NCBI GenBank assembly: GCA_035938875.1
Contig: DASZGL010000049.1
Location: 1-21,353, forward strand
From: DASZGL01 sp035938875
GTDB lineage: Bacteria > Chloroflexota > Dormibacteria > Aeolococcales > Aeolococcaceae
Length of the DNA: 21,353 bases
Reading direction: 5' to 3'
Made by a program: the position numbers and the translations under genes
Part shown: piece after piece, positions 1-7,692 of the stretch
How the letters are laid out: every line of letters starts with the position of its first letter
Position numbering within the stretch: the stretch's first letter is position 1
The notes under the pieces: generated by a model
Seen by the model: only the letters and a program-made list of their open reading frames with translations
Databases searched by the model: none
Told to the model about the DNA's origin: nothing

Positions 1-1819
1 TGGGCATCTCGGCATAGGGGATGACGTGCGCCGGATTGATGATCACCGTGTCCAGTCCCGCGGCGACACAGTGATAGAGGAAGACGCTGTTGAGCACTGG
101 GCGTGCGTGCGGTGCCAATCCGAACGACACGTTGGACAGGCCCAGCGTGGTCAATACTCCGGGTAGCTCACGCTTGATGGCGCGGATGCCCTCGATGGTC
201 TCCACCGCGGAGTTCATCCATTCCTCCTGGCCGGTCGCCAGGGTGAAGGTCAGGGCGTCGAAGATGAGCTGGTGCGGTGCCAGGCCGTACTCGCCACAGG
301 CGATCTCGTGGATACGCTGTGCAGCGAGCAGCTTGGTCTCGCGGGTCTTTGCCATGCCACCGATGTCGTCGCTGCGGTCGATGGTCAAAGCGATGACCGC
401 CGCACCGTGGTCGCGCACCAGGGGCAGGACGTCATCGCAGCGTTTGCGGCCGTTCTCCAGGTTGACGCTGTTGACGATTGCGCGTCCTGGGTACGTCTCC
501 AGCGCGGCGCGGATGACGTCGGCCTCGGTGCTGTCGAAACACAGCGGTGCCTCGACGCTCAGCTGCAGCTTCCTGACGACGCGGCGCATCTGCTCGGCCT
601 CGTCGGCGCGCTCGGTCAGCGCCACACAGATGTCGAGGGTGTGGGCGCCGGCCTCGACCTGCTCGCGGGCGATCTCAAGCGCGCCGTCGTAGTCATCATC
701 GAGCAGCAGCCGCTTCATCTTTCGTGAGCCCTGCGAGTTGACGCGCTCACCGATGAGCAATGGCGGCGGCTCCTGGACGACGGTGATGCTGCGGATGCTG
801 CTGGCCAGCCTCGGCGCAGCGTCAACCTCGCGCTCGCGTGGAGCGACCTGGCCTTTGCCGACCCGGTCAACCAGCTCGCGCAGATGTGCTGGTGTGGTGC
901 CGCAGCAGCCACCGACGGCGTTGACGCCCACCTCACGCACGAAGCGGGCCAGCTCCTCGGCCATGGGAACCGGCTGCAGCGGAAACACCGCCTTGCCCTC
1001 GACGTTGAGCGGCAATCCCGCGTTGGGAATGCATGACACCGGCAGATGGGTGTGCTCGCAGAGGTAGCGCACCGGATCGCGCATGTGCTCGGGACCGGTG
1101 GAACAGTTGAGGCCCACGACGTCGACGCCGAGGCCTTCAAGAATCGCCAGCGACGCGCCGATGTCGGTTCCCAGGAGCATGCGGCCGGATGTGTCGAGGG
1201 TCACCTGTGCCTGGATGGGCACCGCGCGTGAGGCGTCGGCGAACGCCAGTCGCGCACCGAAGACCGCGGCCTTGACCTCAAGGATGTCCTGCGCCGTCTC
1301 GATGATCAACAGGTCGACGCCGCCCTCGAGGAGGGCACGCGCCTGTTCGCGGAAGACGGTGACCAGCTCGGCGAAGGTGATGTTCCCCAACGACGGGTCC
1401 TCGGATGAGGGGAGAAACCCGGTTGGTCCCATGCTGCCGGCGACGAACCGCGGATGATCTGCGGTGGCGAACTCCGCGCAGGCATCGCGTGCCAGCTGCG
1501 CTGCGCTGGCATTGAGCTCGTGTGTGCGTTCGGCATTGCCGGTACCCCACTCCGCGAGTCGCAGCCTTGTCGCCTGGAAAGTGCAGGTCTCGACGACATC
1601 GCAGCCCACGTTTAGGAAGGAGCGATGAACCTCTTTGACGATGTCCGGGCTGTGCAACACCAGCCCGTCGATCCAGCCCTCCTGGTCGGCGCCGCCGAAA
1701 TGCTCGGCGCGCAGGTCGTACGCCTGCAGGCTGGTGCCCATGGCCCCGTCGAAGATGAGCACGCGCTTGGTCAGAGCAGCCAGGTAGGCCGAATCAGCGC
1801 CGGAGGGATATGGTTTCAT
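1..1819 (-). CDS. metH: Cobalamin-dependent methionine synthase, N-terminal part (3' end outside window)
   Basis: The reverse strand reads open for 606 codons from ATG at 1819 to the window edge. Residues about 15-330 form a homocysteine S-methyltransferase barrel: FDGAMGTSLQ near the start, NCSTGP with C239, and GGCCGTTP with C305 and C306, the three expected zinc ligands. Residues about 345-606 form a pterin-binding (methyltetrahydrofolate) domain with IGERVNSQGS, LDIC and NSVNLENG. This order is that of MetH, which moves a methyl group from 5-methyl-THF through cobalamin to homocysteine. The B12-binding and reactivation domains would lie to the left, outside the window, so their presence cannot be checked. 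A BetaB-type betaine or short methyltransferase is unlikely because the two domains are fused. The gene reads away from the pseudokinase gene's 3' end, and a TAGACT -10-like box lies 27 bases upstream of the ATG. Confidence 0.95.
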   Translation of the reverse strand, partial: MKPYPSGADSAYLAALTKRVLIFDGAMGTSLQAYDLRAEHFGGADQEGWIDGLVLHSPDIVKEVHRSFLNVGCDVVETCTFQATRLRLAEWGTGNAERTHELNASAAQLARDACAEFATADHPRFVAGSMGPTGFLPSSEDPSLGNITFAELVTVFREQARALLEGGVDLLIIETAQDILEVKAAVFGARLAFADASRAVPIQAQVTLDTSGRMLLGTDIGASLAILEGLGVDVVGLNCSTGPEHMRDPVRYLCEHTHLPVSCIPNAGLPLNVEGKAVFPLQPVPMAEELARFVREVGVNAVGGCCGTTPAHLRELVDRVGKGQVAPREREVDAAPRLASSIRSITVVQEPPPLLIGERVNSQGSRKMKRLLLDDDYDGALEIAREQVEAGAHTLDICVALTERADEAEQMRRVVRKLQLSVEAPLCFDSTEADVIRAALETYPGRAIVNSVNLENGRKRCDDVLPLVRDHGAAVIALTIDRSDDIGGMAKTRETKLLAAQRIHEIACGEYGLAPHQLIFDALTFTLATGQEEWMNSAVETIEGIRAIKRELPGVLTTLGLSNVSFGLAPHARPVLNSVFLYHCVAAGLDTVIINPAHVIPYAEMP

Positions 1820-1846
1820 CGCCGCGTACTCGTGGTGGGAAGCCCA

Positions 1847-1852
1847 AGTCTA
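1847..1852 (-). promoter_or_regulatory. Putative -10 box (TAGACT) for metH
   Basis: On the minus strand TAGACT is followed by TGGGC and lies 27 bases before the metH ATG. The same TAGACTTGG string occurs in front of guaB3 on the plus strand. No convincing -35 was found. The gap 1820-1923 holds nothing else that I recognise. Confidence 0.4.
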
Positions 1853-1923
1853 CCCGCGAGGCAGTTTGCCCACGCCGCGCTCGGCCCGAGCGAGCCAGCA
1901 CAAAGCGCGCGCGGATCGGTGCC

Positions 1924-3303
1924 TCAGTCCACGCTGCTCAACTCGACGACCAGGTTCTGGTCGGCTTCGCTGAGAACCGCACGCGCCAGCCCGACCCCGG
2001 GGCAGTACCACAACATACCGTTCCCCGACGCTCCCGCGCCCCCGCTCGTCTGGCTCCTCGAGGTCAGCGACACGGCAACGCAGCCGTCGTATCGTCCCGC
2101 GGGGACGAGCAGGGTCGTCGGCCCCAGCACGGTCCGCGCCTCGGTGGTCGTCCCCGTCGTCGACTGCCTGGTATCCGACCAGTCGTGTCCCGGGGCCAGC
2201 GGCGCCACCAGGTCGCGCAGGGGTCCGCCCGCCGCGGTCCGGACCAGGGCGTTGTCCTGGATGCGAAGGGTGGCACCACCGAGGCCGAGCGACGCGACCC
2301 TGTTGGCCGTGTCGTCGTTGACCAGGGACACGGTGAAGACGCCGGCGACGGTCCCCGCCTGGGCAACCCGGAGCGTCACCGTGGCGGTCACCGTGCCGCC
2401 GACCGAATAGGTGAGGCGGCCACCGGAGTGCTGGGGCAGGTAGTCGCCGACGGGGTGAAGCGGAGCCGATCCGCCGGGGACCGCCCAGGCGGCCACGGGC
2501 AGCGCGGCGGCTCCCGCCGCCAGGACGACGGCGGCCGCGCGCCCAAGCCAACGAGGCAGGCGGAGACGCCGGCGCCGCGGGGTATCCGGGGCCAGCAGGT
2601 CGGCGATGGCGACGAGGTGGCCCCGGGGGGGAACCGCGAGGCCTTGTGCCGCTGCGGTCTCGCGCCAGGCGGCGGCGAGGAGCGCGGCGTCGTCGATCGC
2701 CCCCGGCGTGCCGCTGGCGACCGGGTCGACGATCTCCGCCAGGGATGGCGGTAGCCTGGTCAGGTCGCGGAGCATCGCCGCGCAGCTGCGCACGTCGGCC
2801 CGGCGCAGCCGGGCAGGATCGCCCCCCTGCTCGCTCAGCGCCGCCGCCAGGCCGGCGTCGTGCCAGCGGGGCCTGGCGGCGGGCTCGATGCCCACCAGCG
2901 CGGCGTCGACGGCGCCATGGCTCAGCCCCGCCGCGTGGAGGTCGGCCAGCCCGTCGAGAAGCGCGGGTCCGAGGGCGACGGCGGCGTCGGCGCCGAGCCG
3001 GCCTCGGCGGCGGCGCTCCGCAAGGGTGACGGCGTCGGCGCTGGTGACCACGGCGACCCGCCCGGTCGCGTCAGCGAGGACGTCGATGACCTCCGCCACC
3101 GCGGGGCTGCGCAGCCCGCGCAGCCTCTCCAGCGTCCTGGCCACCCGGTCTCGCGCCCCGGCGACGGGGAACAGGCGGATTCGCACCGGGCCCACAGGGC
3201 CGCGCGCGTCGTACACCTCGCCGATCCGGTCGCGGCGCTGCCGGTCCTCGAGCACGTAGTCACCCACCCGGTCGGCCGCCCCGCCGGCGGTGTACTGCGG
3301 CAT
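1924..3303 (-). CDS. Membrane-anchored pseudokinase with secreted C-terminal domain
   Basis: A 459-aa protein in three parts. Residues about 12-240 resemble a bacterial Ser/Thr kinase fold: VGDYVLEDRQ at the N-lobe, then SHGAVDAALV (128-137) where a kinase has HRDxKPxN, then DAGLA (149-153) in place of DFG. The catalytic Asp, Lys and Asn of the loop are all missing, so phosphotransfer is unlikely. A basic stretch (243-255) and one hydrophobic segment (about 254-276) follow. The outer part (277-459) begins VGDYLPQHSGGRLTYSVGG and contains VPAGRYDGC and WYCPGVGLAR. This is the pattern of secreted domains typically annotated DUF3108-like, though I cannot confirm the family. I chose ATG 3303 over the in-frame ATG 3315 because a TAGCAT -10-like box overlaps 3315 and leaves 10 bases before 3303, as expected for a leaderless mRNA. 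A role in coupling an external signal to cytoplasmic partners is inference. Confidence 0.75.
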   Translation of the reverse strand: MPQYTAGGAADRVGDYVLEDRQRRDRIGEVYDARGPVGPVRIRLFPVAGARDRVARTLERLRGLRSPAVAEVIDVLADATGRVAVVTSADAVTLAERRRRGRLGADAAVALGPALLDGLADLHAAGLSHGAVDAALVGIEPAARPRWHDAGLAAALSEQGGDPARLRRADVRSCAAMLRDLTRLPPSLAEIVDPVASGTPGAIDDAALLAAAWRETAAAQGLAVPPRGHLVAIADLLAPDTPRRRRLRLPRWLGRAAAVVLAAGAAALPVAAWAVPGGSAPLHPVGDYLPQHSGGRLTYSVGGTVTATVTLRVAQAGTVAGVFTVSLVNDDTANRVASLGLGGATLRIQDNALVRTAAGGPLRDLVAPLAPGHDWSDTRQSTTGTTTEARTVLGPTTLLVPAGRYDGCVAVSLTSRSQTSGGAGASGNGMLWYCPGVGLARAVLSEADQNLVVELSSVD

Positions 3304-3313
3304 CGCGGCGCCC

Positions 3314-3323
3314 ATGCTACCCT
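3314..3323. promoter_or_regulatory. Overlapping divergent -10 boxes (pseudokinase gene and infA)
   Basis: Minus strand TAGCAT (3319-3314) lies 10 bases before ATG 3303. Plus strand TACCCT (3318-3323), preceded by TGC as an extended -10, points to infA. The two hexamers share bases, so only one could be occupied at a time. Short degenerate motifs of this kind occur by chance; the position is what makes them credible. Confidence 0.4.
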
Positions 3324-3391
3324 GCCCGAGTTGGGCCGAGGCCCACAGGCGAACGCGTCACCGGTGTGCGCGTCCTTCCCCATTCCATCCC

Positions 3392-3397
3392 AGGAGG
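3392..3397 (+). promoter_or_regulatory. Shine-Dalgarno AGGAGG deciding a TTG start for infA
   Basis: A perfect AGGAGG sits 7 bases before TTG 3405. No ATG is available in frame upstream of the IF-1 core. The in-frame GTG at 3366 would place the SD inside the coding region. Confidence 0.8.
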
Positions 3398-3404
3398 CAG
3401 CTTT

Positions 3405-3713
3405 TTGGCTCGTCGTTCCACCCGTCCCGGCGGTCCCCGCCGTCGCGGGCCCGTCCGCCGGCGCGACCCCGCGGCGGCCAATGCCGCCGTCCAGGAGGTC
3501 AAGGAGGAGACGATCGAGATGGACGCGACCGTCGTCGAGCCGCTCCCCAACGCCATGTTCCGGGTCAAGCTTCAGACCGGCCAGGAGGTGCTCGCCTACA
3601 CCTCGGGAAAGATGCGTAAGTTCTACATTCGCATCCTGATCGGCGACCGGGTTCGCGTCGAGCTCAGCCCGTACGACCTCACGCGTGGCCGGATCACCTT
3701 CCGCTACAAGTAG
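3405..3713 (+). CDS. infA: Translation initiation factor IF-1 with basic N-terminal extension
   Basis: 102 aa from TTG 3405. The C-terminal ~70 residues are a textbook IF-1 OB fold: EETIEMDATVVEPLPNAMFR, SGKMRK, IRILIGDRV, and the ending LSPYDLTRGRITFRYK. IF-1 binds the 30S A site during initiation. Canonical IF-1 is about 72 aa. Here about 30 extra residues precede the core, starting ARRSTRPGGPRRRGPVRRR, rich in Arg, Pro and Gly, and probably disordered and RNA-binding. The gene stands apart from ribosomal protein genes, with none of the usual rpmJ, rpsM or map neighbours within view. It is divergent from the pseudokinase gene and followed after 30 bases by a small membrane-protein gene. Confidence 0.95.
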   Translation: MARRSTRPGGPRRRGPVRRRDPAAANAAVQEVKEETIEMDATVVEPLPNAMFRVKLQTGQEVLAYTSGKMRKFYIRILIGDRVRVELSPYDLTRGRITFRYK

Positions 3714-3743
3714 TCACCGCGGCGCGCGGGCGCCGTCGATGCC

Positions 3744-4262
3744 GTGCTGATCTACGCCGCCGTCATCATCGTGGTGGCCGCTGTGCTCTATCTCAGCTTT
3801 CGCGCGCTGTCCGGCGGTGAGCCGGTCGCCGCCGAGGACTATCGTGCTGTGCTGACGCGAATCGCCGGCTTCGTCGACGACCGCGCCGCGCAGATCGACG
3901 CGGTGATGACCCACGACACCCAGAGCAAGGAGCAGCCCCGTGAGCAACGCCACCTGGCCGACGACCCGCTCGAGGTCGCTGCGGCGGCGCGCAAGGCGTT
4001 GTCGGGATACCAGCAGAGGCTGTCGTCGCTCGAGACGCAGGCAGGTGGTGACGAACGCGAGACGCTGGAGACGGCGCGATCGCTGCTCAGCGCCGCGATC
4101 GAGGACCACGGCTGGGTGTGTCGCATGTTGGAGAGCGGCAGCTGGCGCGACAACCCAGGCGTGCAGCGCGCCACGGAAGCGCTGAGCGCCCACGGCTCCG
4201 AGTGTCGTCGCAGCGCCATGGCGCTGCTCGCCGAGTCGGAGCGCGTCGAGTCGGGACGCTGA
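3744..4262 (+). CDS. Small single-pass membrane protein, function unknown
   Basis: 172 aa from GTG 3744; the nearby ATG at 3739 is in another frame and stops at once. Residues 2-22 are a hydrophobic segment (IYAAVIIVVAAVLYLSF), giving a probable N-terminal anchor. The rest is soluble, Ala/Glu/Arg-rich and predicted helical (for example AAAARKALSGYQQRLSSLET), with no catalytic motif that I recognise. It lies 30 bases after infA on the same strand and may be cotranscribed with it. It ends 4 bases from the convergent stop codon of the epimerase gene. Codon use looks like that of its neighbours. Confidence 0.7.
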   Translation: MLIYAAVIIVVAAVLYLSFRALSGGEPVAAEDYRAVLTRIAGFVDDRAAQIDAVMTHDTQSKEQPREQRHLADDPLEVAAAARKALSGYQQRLSSLETQAGGDERETLETARSLLSAAIEDHGWVCRMLESGSWRDNPGVQRATEALSAHGSECRRSAMALLAESERVESGR

Positions 4263-4266
4263 GGCG

Positions 4267-5187
4267 TCAGAGCCGCTCGCGAAAGTAGGCGACGGTGCGC
4301 CGCATCCCCTCGTCGAGGTCGACGTGCGGGCGCCAGCCGAGGATGGTCGCGGCGCGCGTGATGTCGAGGCAGGAGTGGCGTTGTTCGCCGGGCTTGGCAG
4401 GACCGTGTTCCGCCGCCGCGGCTGACCCGCCGGCCGCGGCGATGCGTGCGTAGACGTCGTTGACGTCGATCTCCTGCGCGGTGCCGATGTTGTAGGGGCC
4501 GAGCGTCTGCGTCTGCGCTGCGCAGAGATTGGCGCTGACCACGTCGTCGACATAGACGTAGTCGCGCGTCTGCATGCCGTCGCCGTTGATGATCGCGGGC
4601 TCGCCATGCAGCAGGCGTCGGGCGAAGATGGCGACGACGCCCGCCTCGCCGTGGGGATCCTGGCGGGGACCGTAGACGTTGGCGTAGCGCAGGGCGACGA
4701 ACTCAAGGCCATAGAGCTGCTGGTAGACACCACCGTAGATCTCGCCGCACAGCTTGGCCGCGCCGTAGTGCGACGCCGGTGAGGGCGGGTGATCCTCGCG
4801 AGTCGGCCGCGCATCGGTGTCGCCGTAGATGGCCCCACCGCTCGATGCGTAGACGAGGCGGCGCACCCCGCCGTCGACGCACGCCTGGAGGACGTTGACG
4901 GTTCCCAGGACGTTGACCTCGGTGTCGAAGCGGGGCTCGGCGACCGAGCGCCGCACGTCGATCTGCGCCGCTTGATGAAAGACGACGTCAGGAGCGACGT
5001 CGGCGACCAGTGGACCGATGTCCGAGGAGGTGACGTCGAGGATGTGCAGCGCGGCAGCGGGATTCACCTGCTCGCGCCGGCCGCGGGAGAGATCGTCGAC
5101 GACGGTGACGTCGTGGCCCGCGGCAAGCAGGGCATCGACCAGGGTGGAGCCGATGAAGCCGGCACCCCCGGTGACCAGCGCCCTCAC
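4267..5187 (-). CDS. NAD-dependent sugar epimerase/dehydratase (UDP-glucose 4-epimerase-like)
   Basis: 306 aa, an extended short-chain dehydrogenase/reductase. It has the NAD motif GGAGFIG (7-13), acidic DD (31-32), HQAAQ (71-75), SSGGAIYG (115-122), the catalytic pair Y141/K145 in HYGAAK, and RYANVYGPRQ. All active-site residues are present. Family members interconvert nucleotide sugars such as UDP-glucose and UDP-galactose, or make UDP-xylose or glucuronate derivatives; the exact substrate cannot be read from sequence. The GTG start overlaps the stop of the upstream flippase-like gene as GTGA, so translation is probably coupled. That suggests the sugar product feeds envelope glycoconjugates handled by the membrane protein, which is inference. 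Confidence 0.9.
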   Translation of the reverse strand: MRALVTGGAGFIGSTLVDALLAAGHDVTVVDDLSRGRREQVNPAAALHILDVTSSDIGPLVADVAPDVVFHQAAQIDVRRSVAEPRFDTEVNVLGTVNVLQACVDGGVRRLVYASSGGAIYGDTDARPTREDHPPSPASHYGAAKLCGEIYGGVYQQLYGLEFVALRYANVYGPRQDPHGEAGVVAIFARRLLHGEPAIINGDGMQTRDYVYVDDVVSANLCAAQTQTLGPYNIGTAQEIDVNDVYARIAAAGGSAAAAEHGPAKPGEQRHSCLDITRAATILGWRPHVDLDEGMRRTVAYFRERL

Positions 5188-6236
5188 GTCGACGTGGTAT
5201 CGACGAGTGAGAGCCTCGCGGTCTTCACGTGGCTCACCAGGAATAGGCCGAAGCCGACCACCAGCAGAGTCCCATAGGAGACGCTGCGGTCGAGCAGGGC
5301 GATTGCCACCGCCTGGCTCTGCCCCACCGAGGCGACCTGTTGCAGGACCACGACCATGCCGCCTTCGACCAGACCCAGGCCCCCGGGGAGGAATGGCACA
5401 GTGGTGAGCAGCGCCGCGACGAGGGCGACGACCAGAAAGTTCGCCGGACTGAGCAGGTCACCGTCACCGAGGGCGAAAACGATGCAGGCGAGGCGGCCGG
5501 CCTCGATCGCCCACACGAGCACTGACAGCGGCACGATCTCTCCCCAGCGGCCCATCGACTGCACCGCGCCGATGCGGAAGACCTCGTAGCGCTGCAGCAC
5601 CGGGTCGGGGAGGTAGCGCAGCAGTCGCTGCCCCCGTCCCAGGGTCATGACCGCCAGGATCACGCCTCCGATGAGACACAACCCGCCGCCTCCGACTGCG
5701 TAGGGGATGAACGCGCTGGGAACACGGTTGCGAAAGGTGAGCCCACCGGCGATGAGCAGCATGGACATGAGCACAAAGAGGTCGAGGAGTCGCTCGAAGA
5801 TGATCGTGCCGAATGCCTTGAGTGCACTGACCCTCTCCCGGGTTCGCAGCAGGAACGCGCGATAGAGATCGCCCATCTTCGCCGGCACGATGCAGTTGAC
5901 GAAGAAGGAGACGGTCAGCGTTTCGAAGAGGGACACATAGGGACAGCGCTCGCCGGCGTTGCGCAACAACAGCTGCCAGCGCAGCGCGCGCACCGCGTAG
6001 CCTGAGTAGTACACGACAACGGCGAGCAGGTAGAGACGCAGGTTGGCGTGTCGAATGTGGTCCCAGGCATCGCCCCAGTTGATGCCAGATCGCCATATGG
6101 CGATGACCACGATGAGCAGCGCCGCGACCAGGGAGATGACGGTGCGTCGGGTGAAGATCCGCGTCGTGAGCGAGGGCGCTGTCGCCTCTTCCGGACCTGC
6201 GGTGATGGTCACGTCGGCCGCGAGGGTACCACGCAT
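5184..6236 (-). CDS. Lysylphosphatidylglycerol synthase TM-region / flippase-like membrane protein
   Basis: 350 aa with a soluble N-terminal tail of about 30 residues, then about seven or eight hydrophobic segments (first at about 32-48, VISLVAALLIVVIAIW). Family signatures of the LPG-synthase TM/UPF0104 (AglD-like) group are visible: YAVRALRWQLLLRN, SFFVNCIVPAKMGDLYRAFLLR, and PFLPGGLGLVEGGMV near the end. In MprF this domain flips lysyl-lipids. Stand-alone members are linked to lipid or polyprenyl-glycan transport and glycosyltransfer. No lysyltransferase domain is attached. The start at 6236 is 20 bases after the stop of the upstream gene; GTG at 6212 is an alternative. It shares a 4-base overlap with the epimerase gene. 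Confidence 0.85.
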   Translation of the reverse strand: MRGTLAADVTITAGPEEATAPSLTTRIFTRRTVISLVAALLIVVIAIWRSGINWGDAWDHIRHANLRLYLLAVVVYYSGYAVRALRWQLLLRNAGERCPYVSLFETLTVSFFVNCIVPAKMGDLYRAFLLRTRERVSALKAFGTIIFERLLDLFVLMSMLLIAGGLTFRNRVPSAFIPYAVGGGGLCLIGGVILAVMTLGRGQRLLRYLPDPVLQRYEVFRIGAVQSMGRWGEIVPLSVLVWAIEAGRLACIVFALGDGDLLSPANFLVVALVAALLTTVPFLPGGLGLVEGGMVVVLQQVASVGQSQAVAIALLDRSVSYGTLLVVGFGLFLVSHVKTARLSLVDTTST

Positions 6237-6256
6237 CGCCGCAGAATCCCGGTTGC

Positions 6257-6823
6257 TCAGCTCTCCTTCTCGCCCTCGTTCGCAGCCCGCCGCACGCGTT
6301 CGAGCAGCGGTGTCCCCTTGCGATTCACACGCTGCCGCGTGGCTCGTGCCTCACGTTCGGCCAGCACACGGACCATGGTGTCGAGGTGCAGGGACGTGGC
6401 GCTTGCCCCGGCGGCGCGCTCCGACCCAGATCGGCTGTCCCACTGACGGAGCTGGTACACGCCTTTCAATGACGTATAGGGGATGGCGAGGATGCGCAGC
6501 TCGTCTGAGCCAGGCTCGACGGCACGCCAGATTCCGCCGTGCTGGCCCAGGGTCACCTCGGGGCCGATCCAGACTCTGAGCACCTGGCCGTCAAGGAAAT
6601 GAAATGCGGCGCGGTCCCAGGTGGAGAGGACCTCGTCCGGGGGAGCCGGCTCGACGTCGCCGATCAGGAGCTGGCGAATCGCGCCGAGCGGCAGCAGCGC
6701 GCGCTGGCTGTTGCTGTCGACGTTGCGGACCTCGGCTTCGAGCACGGGTAGGGCGAAGGTGATCTCGGGGGTCTCCGCGTAGAGCACCTCACCGTCGTGA
6801 AAGGTGACCACAACCAGCGGCAT
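6257..6823 (-). CDS. Uncharacterised protein, two tandem DGEV/DGQV modules
   Basis: 188 aa, soluble, with no signal or TM segment. Two similar halves are visible: VVVTFHDGEVLYAETPEI... ALLPLGAIRQLLIG (about 3-55) and FHFLDGQVLRVWIGPEV... LAIPYTSLKGVYQL (about 73-126). Each is a short beta-rich module that ends in a hydrophobic strand. The shape recalls small PilZ- or DUF6982-like modules, but I cannot assign a family. The C-terminus is basic and helical (EREARATRQRVNRKGTP). It is the first gene of an apparent operon with the flippase-like protein and the epimerase. A TAGGCT box 9 bases before the ATG suggests a leaderless transcript. Confidence 0.75.
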   Translation of the reverse strand: MPLVVVTFHDGEVLYAETPEITFALPVLEAEVRNVDSNSQRALLPLGAIRQLLIGDVEPAPPDEVLSTWDRAAFHFLDGQVLRVWIGPEVTLGQHGGIWRAVEPGSDELRILAIPYTSLKGVYQLRQWDSRSGSERAAGASATSLHLDTMVRVLAEREARATRQRVNRKGTPLLERVRRAANEGEKES

Positions 6824-6832
6824 CGCGCCGTC

Positions 6833-6838
6833 AGCCTA
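6833..6838 (-). promoter_or_regulatory. Putative -10 box (TAGGCT), leaderless start of the 6823 operon
   Basis: On the minus strand TAGGCT is separated from ATG 6823 by 9 bases with no Shine-Dalgarno between them. This spacing puts transcription start at or next to the ATG. Confidence 0.4.
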
Positions 6839-6911
6839 CGCCAAGGGCCGCGGCTCGCGGTGACGGTGGATTCGTAACCGCCTGGTCACCGGCCGATTCG
6901 CGGCAAACGGC

Positions 6912-6917
6912 TAGCAT
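6912..6917 (+). promoter_or_regulatory. Putative -10 box (TAGCAT) for the 6994 gene and the diguanylate cyclase operon
   Basis: TAGCAT lies 77 bases before ATG 6994 and is identical to the box in front of the pseudokinase gene. No clear -35 was found. It supports plus-strand transcription of the ambiguous 6934-7689 region. Confidence 0.3.
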
Positions 6918-6993
6918 CGCGCTGCGCGGAAGGTTGTCAATTCTTGAGCAGGGGCGGGCTGCGTGGATTCGTCTCGCGTGGGGTGGCGATCTC

Positions 6994-7689
6994 ATGGCTG
7001 GTGCTCGCCGTCTGCGGCGATTGCTGACTGCTGCCGTGGTGCGACGGCGTGCCGGAGCTCAGCTGCTCTGCGCCGCGCTGCTGGCGCTGGCTGGTCTGCT
7101 CGCCAGTTTGCGCATCGCTGCCGCGGCGGCTGGGGCGGACCAGCGCGGTGTAGACAGCGGTCAGCAGGACACCAACAGCCAGCAGCGCCACGACGCTGAA
7201 CGTCGCGACGCGCGTCGCGGCGAGCAAGGACGTGACGGCGACGGCAGCGAGAAGGCTGAGCGAGCCGGTGACGGTGAGCGCAGCACCTCGAGCGCAGATG
7301 ACGACACGGTGCGTCTTGGTCGCGTGCTTGCAGCGCAGGCTGTCGCCAGTCGCGCGTTGATGCCGACCGCGGCTTCGAGTGTAGGGACCGTGGTGGTACG
7401 CGCCCCGGGGACGGCCCCGCCGGCCGCGTCGACCCCAGGCACCCCGCGAGCGCCCGCTGTCCCGCTGGTCGCGGGCGCATCTCAGCCGCCGCAGTCCAGC
7501 GCTGGCGGAGAGCCAGCACCGGTGCCCGTGCCGGTGCTGCCGCCGCTCGCGCTGCCAGCCAATCCCCTGCCGGCGTTGACGATCTCGCCGCGCTACACGG
7601 GGCTGGGCGCGACGTTCTGGGCGGCTGTGGCGACCCTTGTGGCGGTGGTCGCGGTGCTGGCCGCGCGCATGGTTCGCCGGTCGGGCTGA
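6994..7689 (+). CDS. Possible secreted/membrane protein, low complexity, uncertain
   Basis: 231 aa from ATG 6994 (an in-frame TTG at 6934 is possible). Visible parts: a basic N-terminus (ARRLRRLL), a hydrophobic stretch LLCAALLALAGLLASLRI, a Gln/Arg/Asp-rich low-complexity region, a Pro/Ala-rich region, and a C-terminal hydrophobic segment (ATFWAAVATLVAVVAVLAA) followed by RMVRRSG. That is the layout of a surface protein with signal peptide, stalk and anchor. It ends 3 bases before the diguanylate cyclase start, which favours a real plus-strand gene. Against it, third-position GC in the first half is lower than in neighbouring genes, and the opposite strand is open over the same span with its own hydrophobic pair. 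I recognise no family. Confidence 0.45.
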   Translation: MAGARRLRRLLTAAVVRRRAGAQLLCAALLALAGLLASLRIAAAAAGADQRGVDSGQQDTNSQQRHDAERRDARRGEQGRDGDGSEKAERAGDGERSTSSADDDTVRLGRVLAAQAVASRALMPTAASSVGTVVVRAPGTAPPAASTPGTPRAPAVPLVAGASQPPQSSAGGEPAPVPVPVLPPLALPANPLPALTISPRYTGLGATFWAAVATLVAVVAVLAARMVRRSG

Positions 7690-7692
7690 CAC

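Noticed and set aside
1625..2754. Long plus-strand frames over metH and the pseudokinase gene
   Set aside because: They are antisense to genes with clear family motifs and have shadow-type composition.
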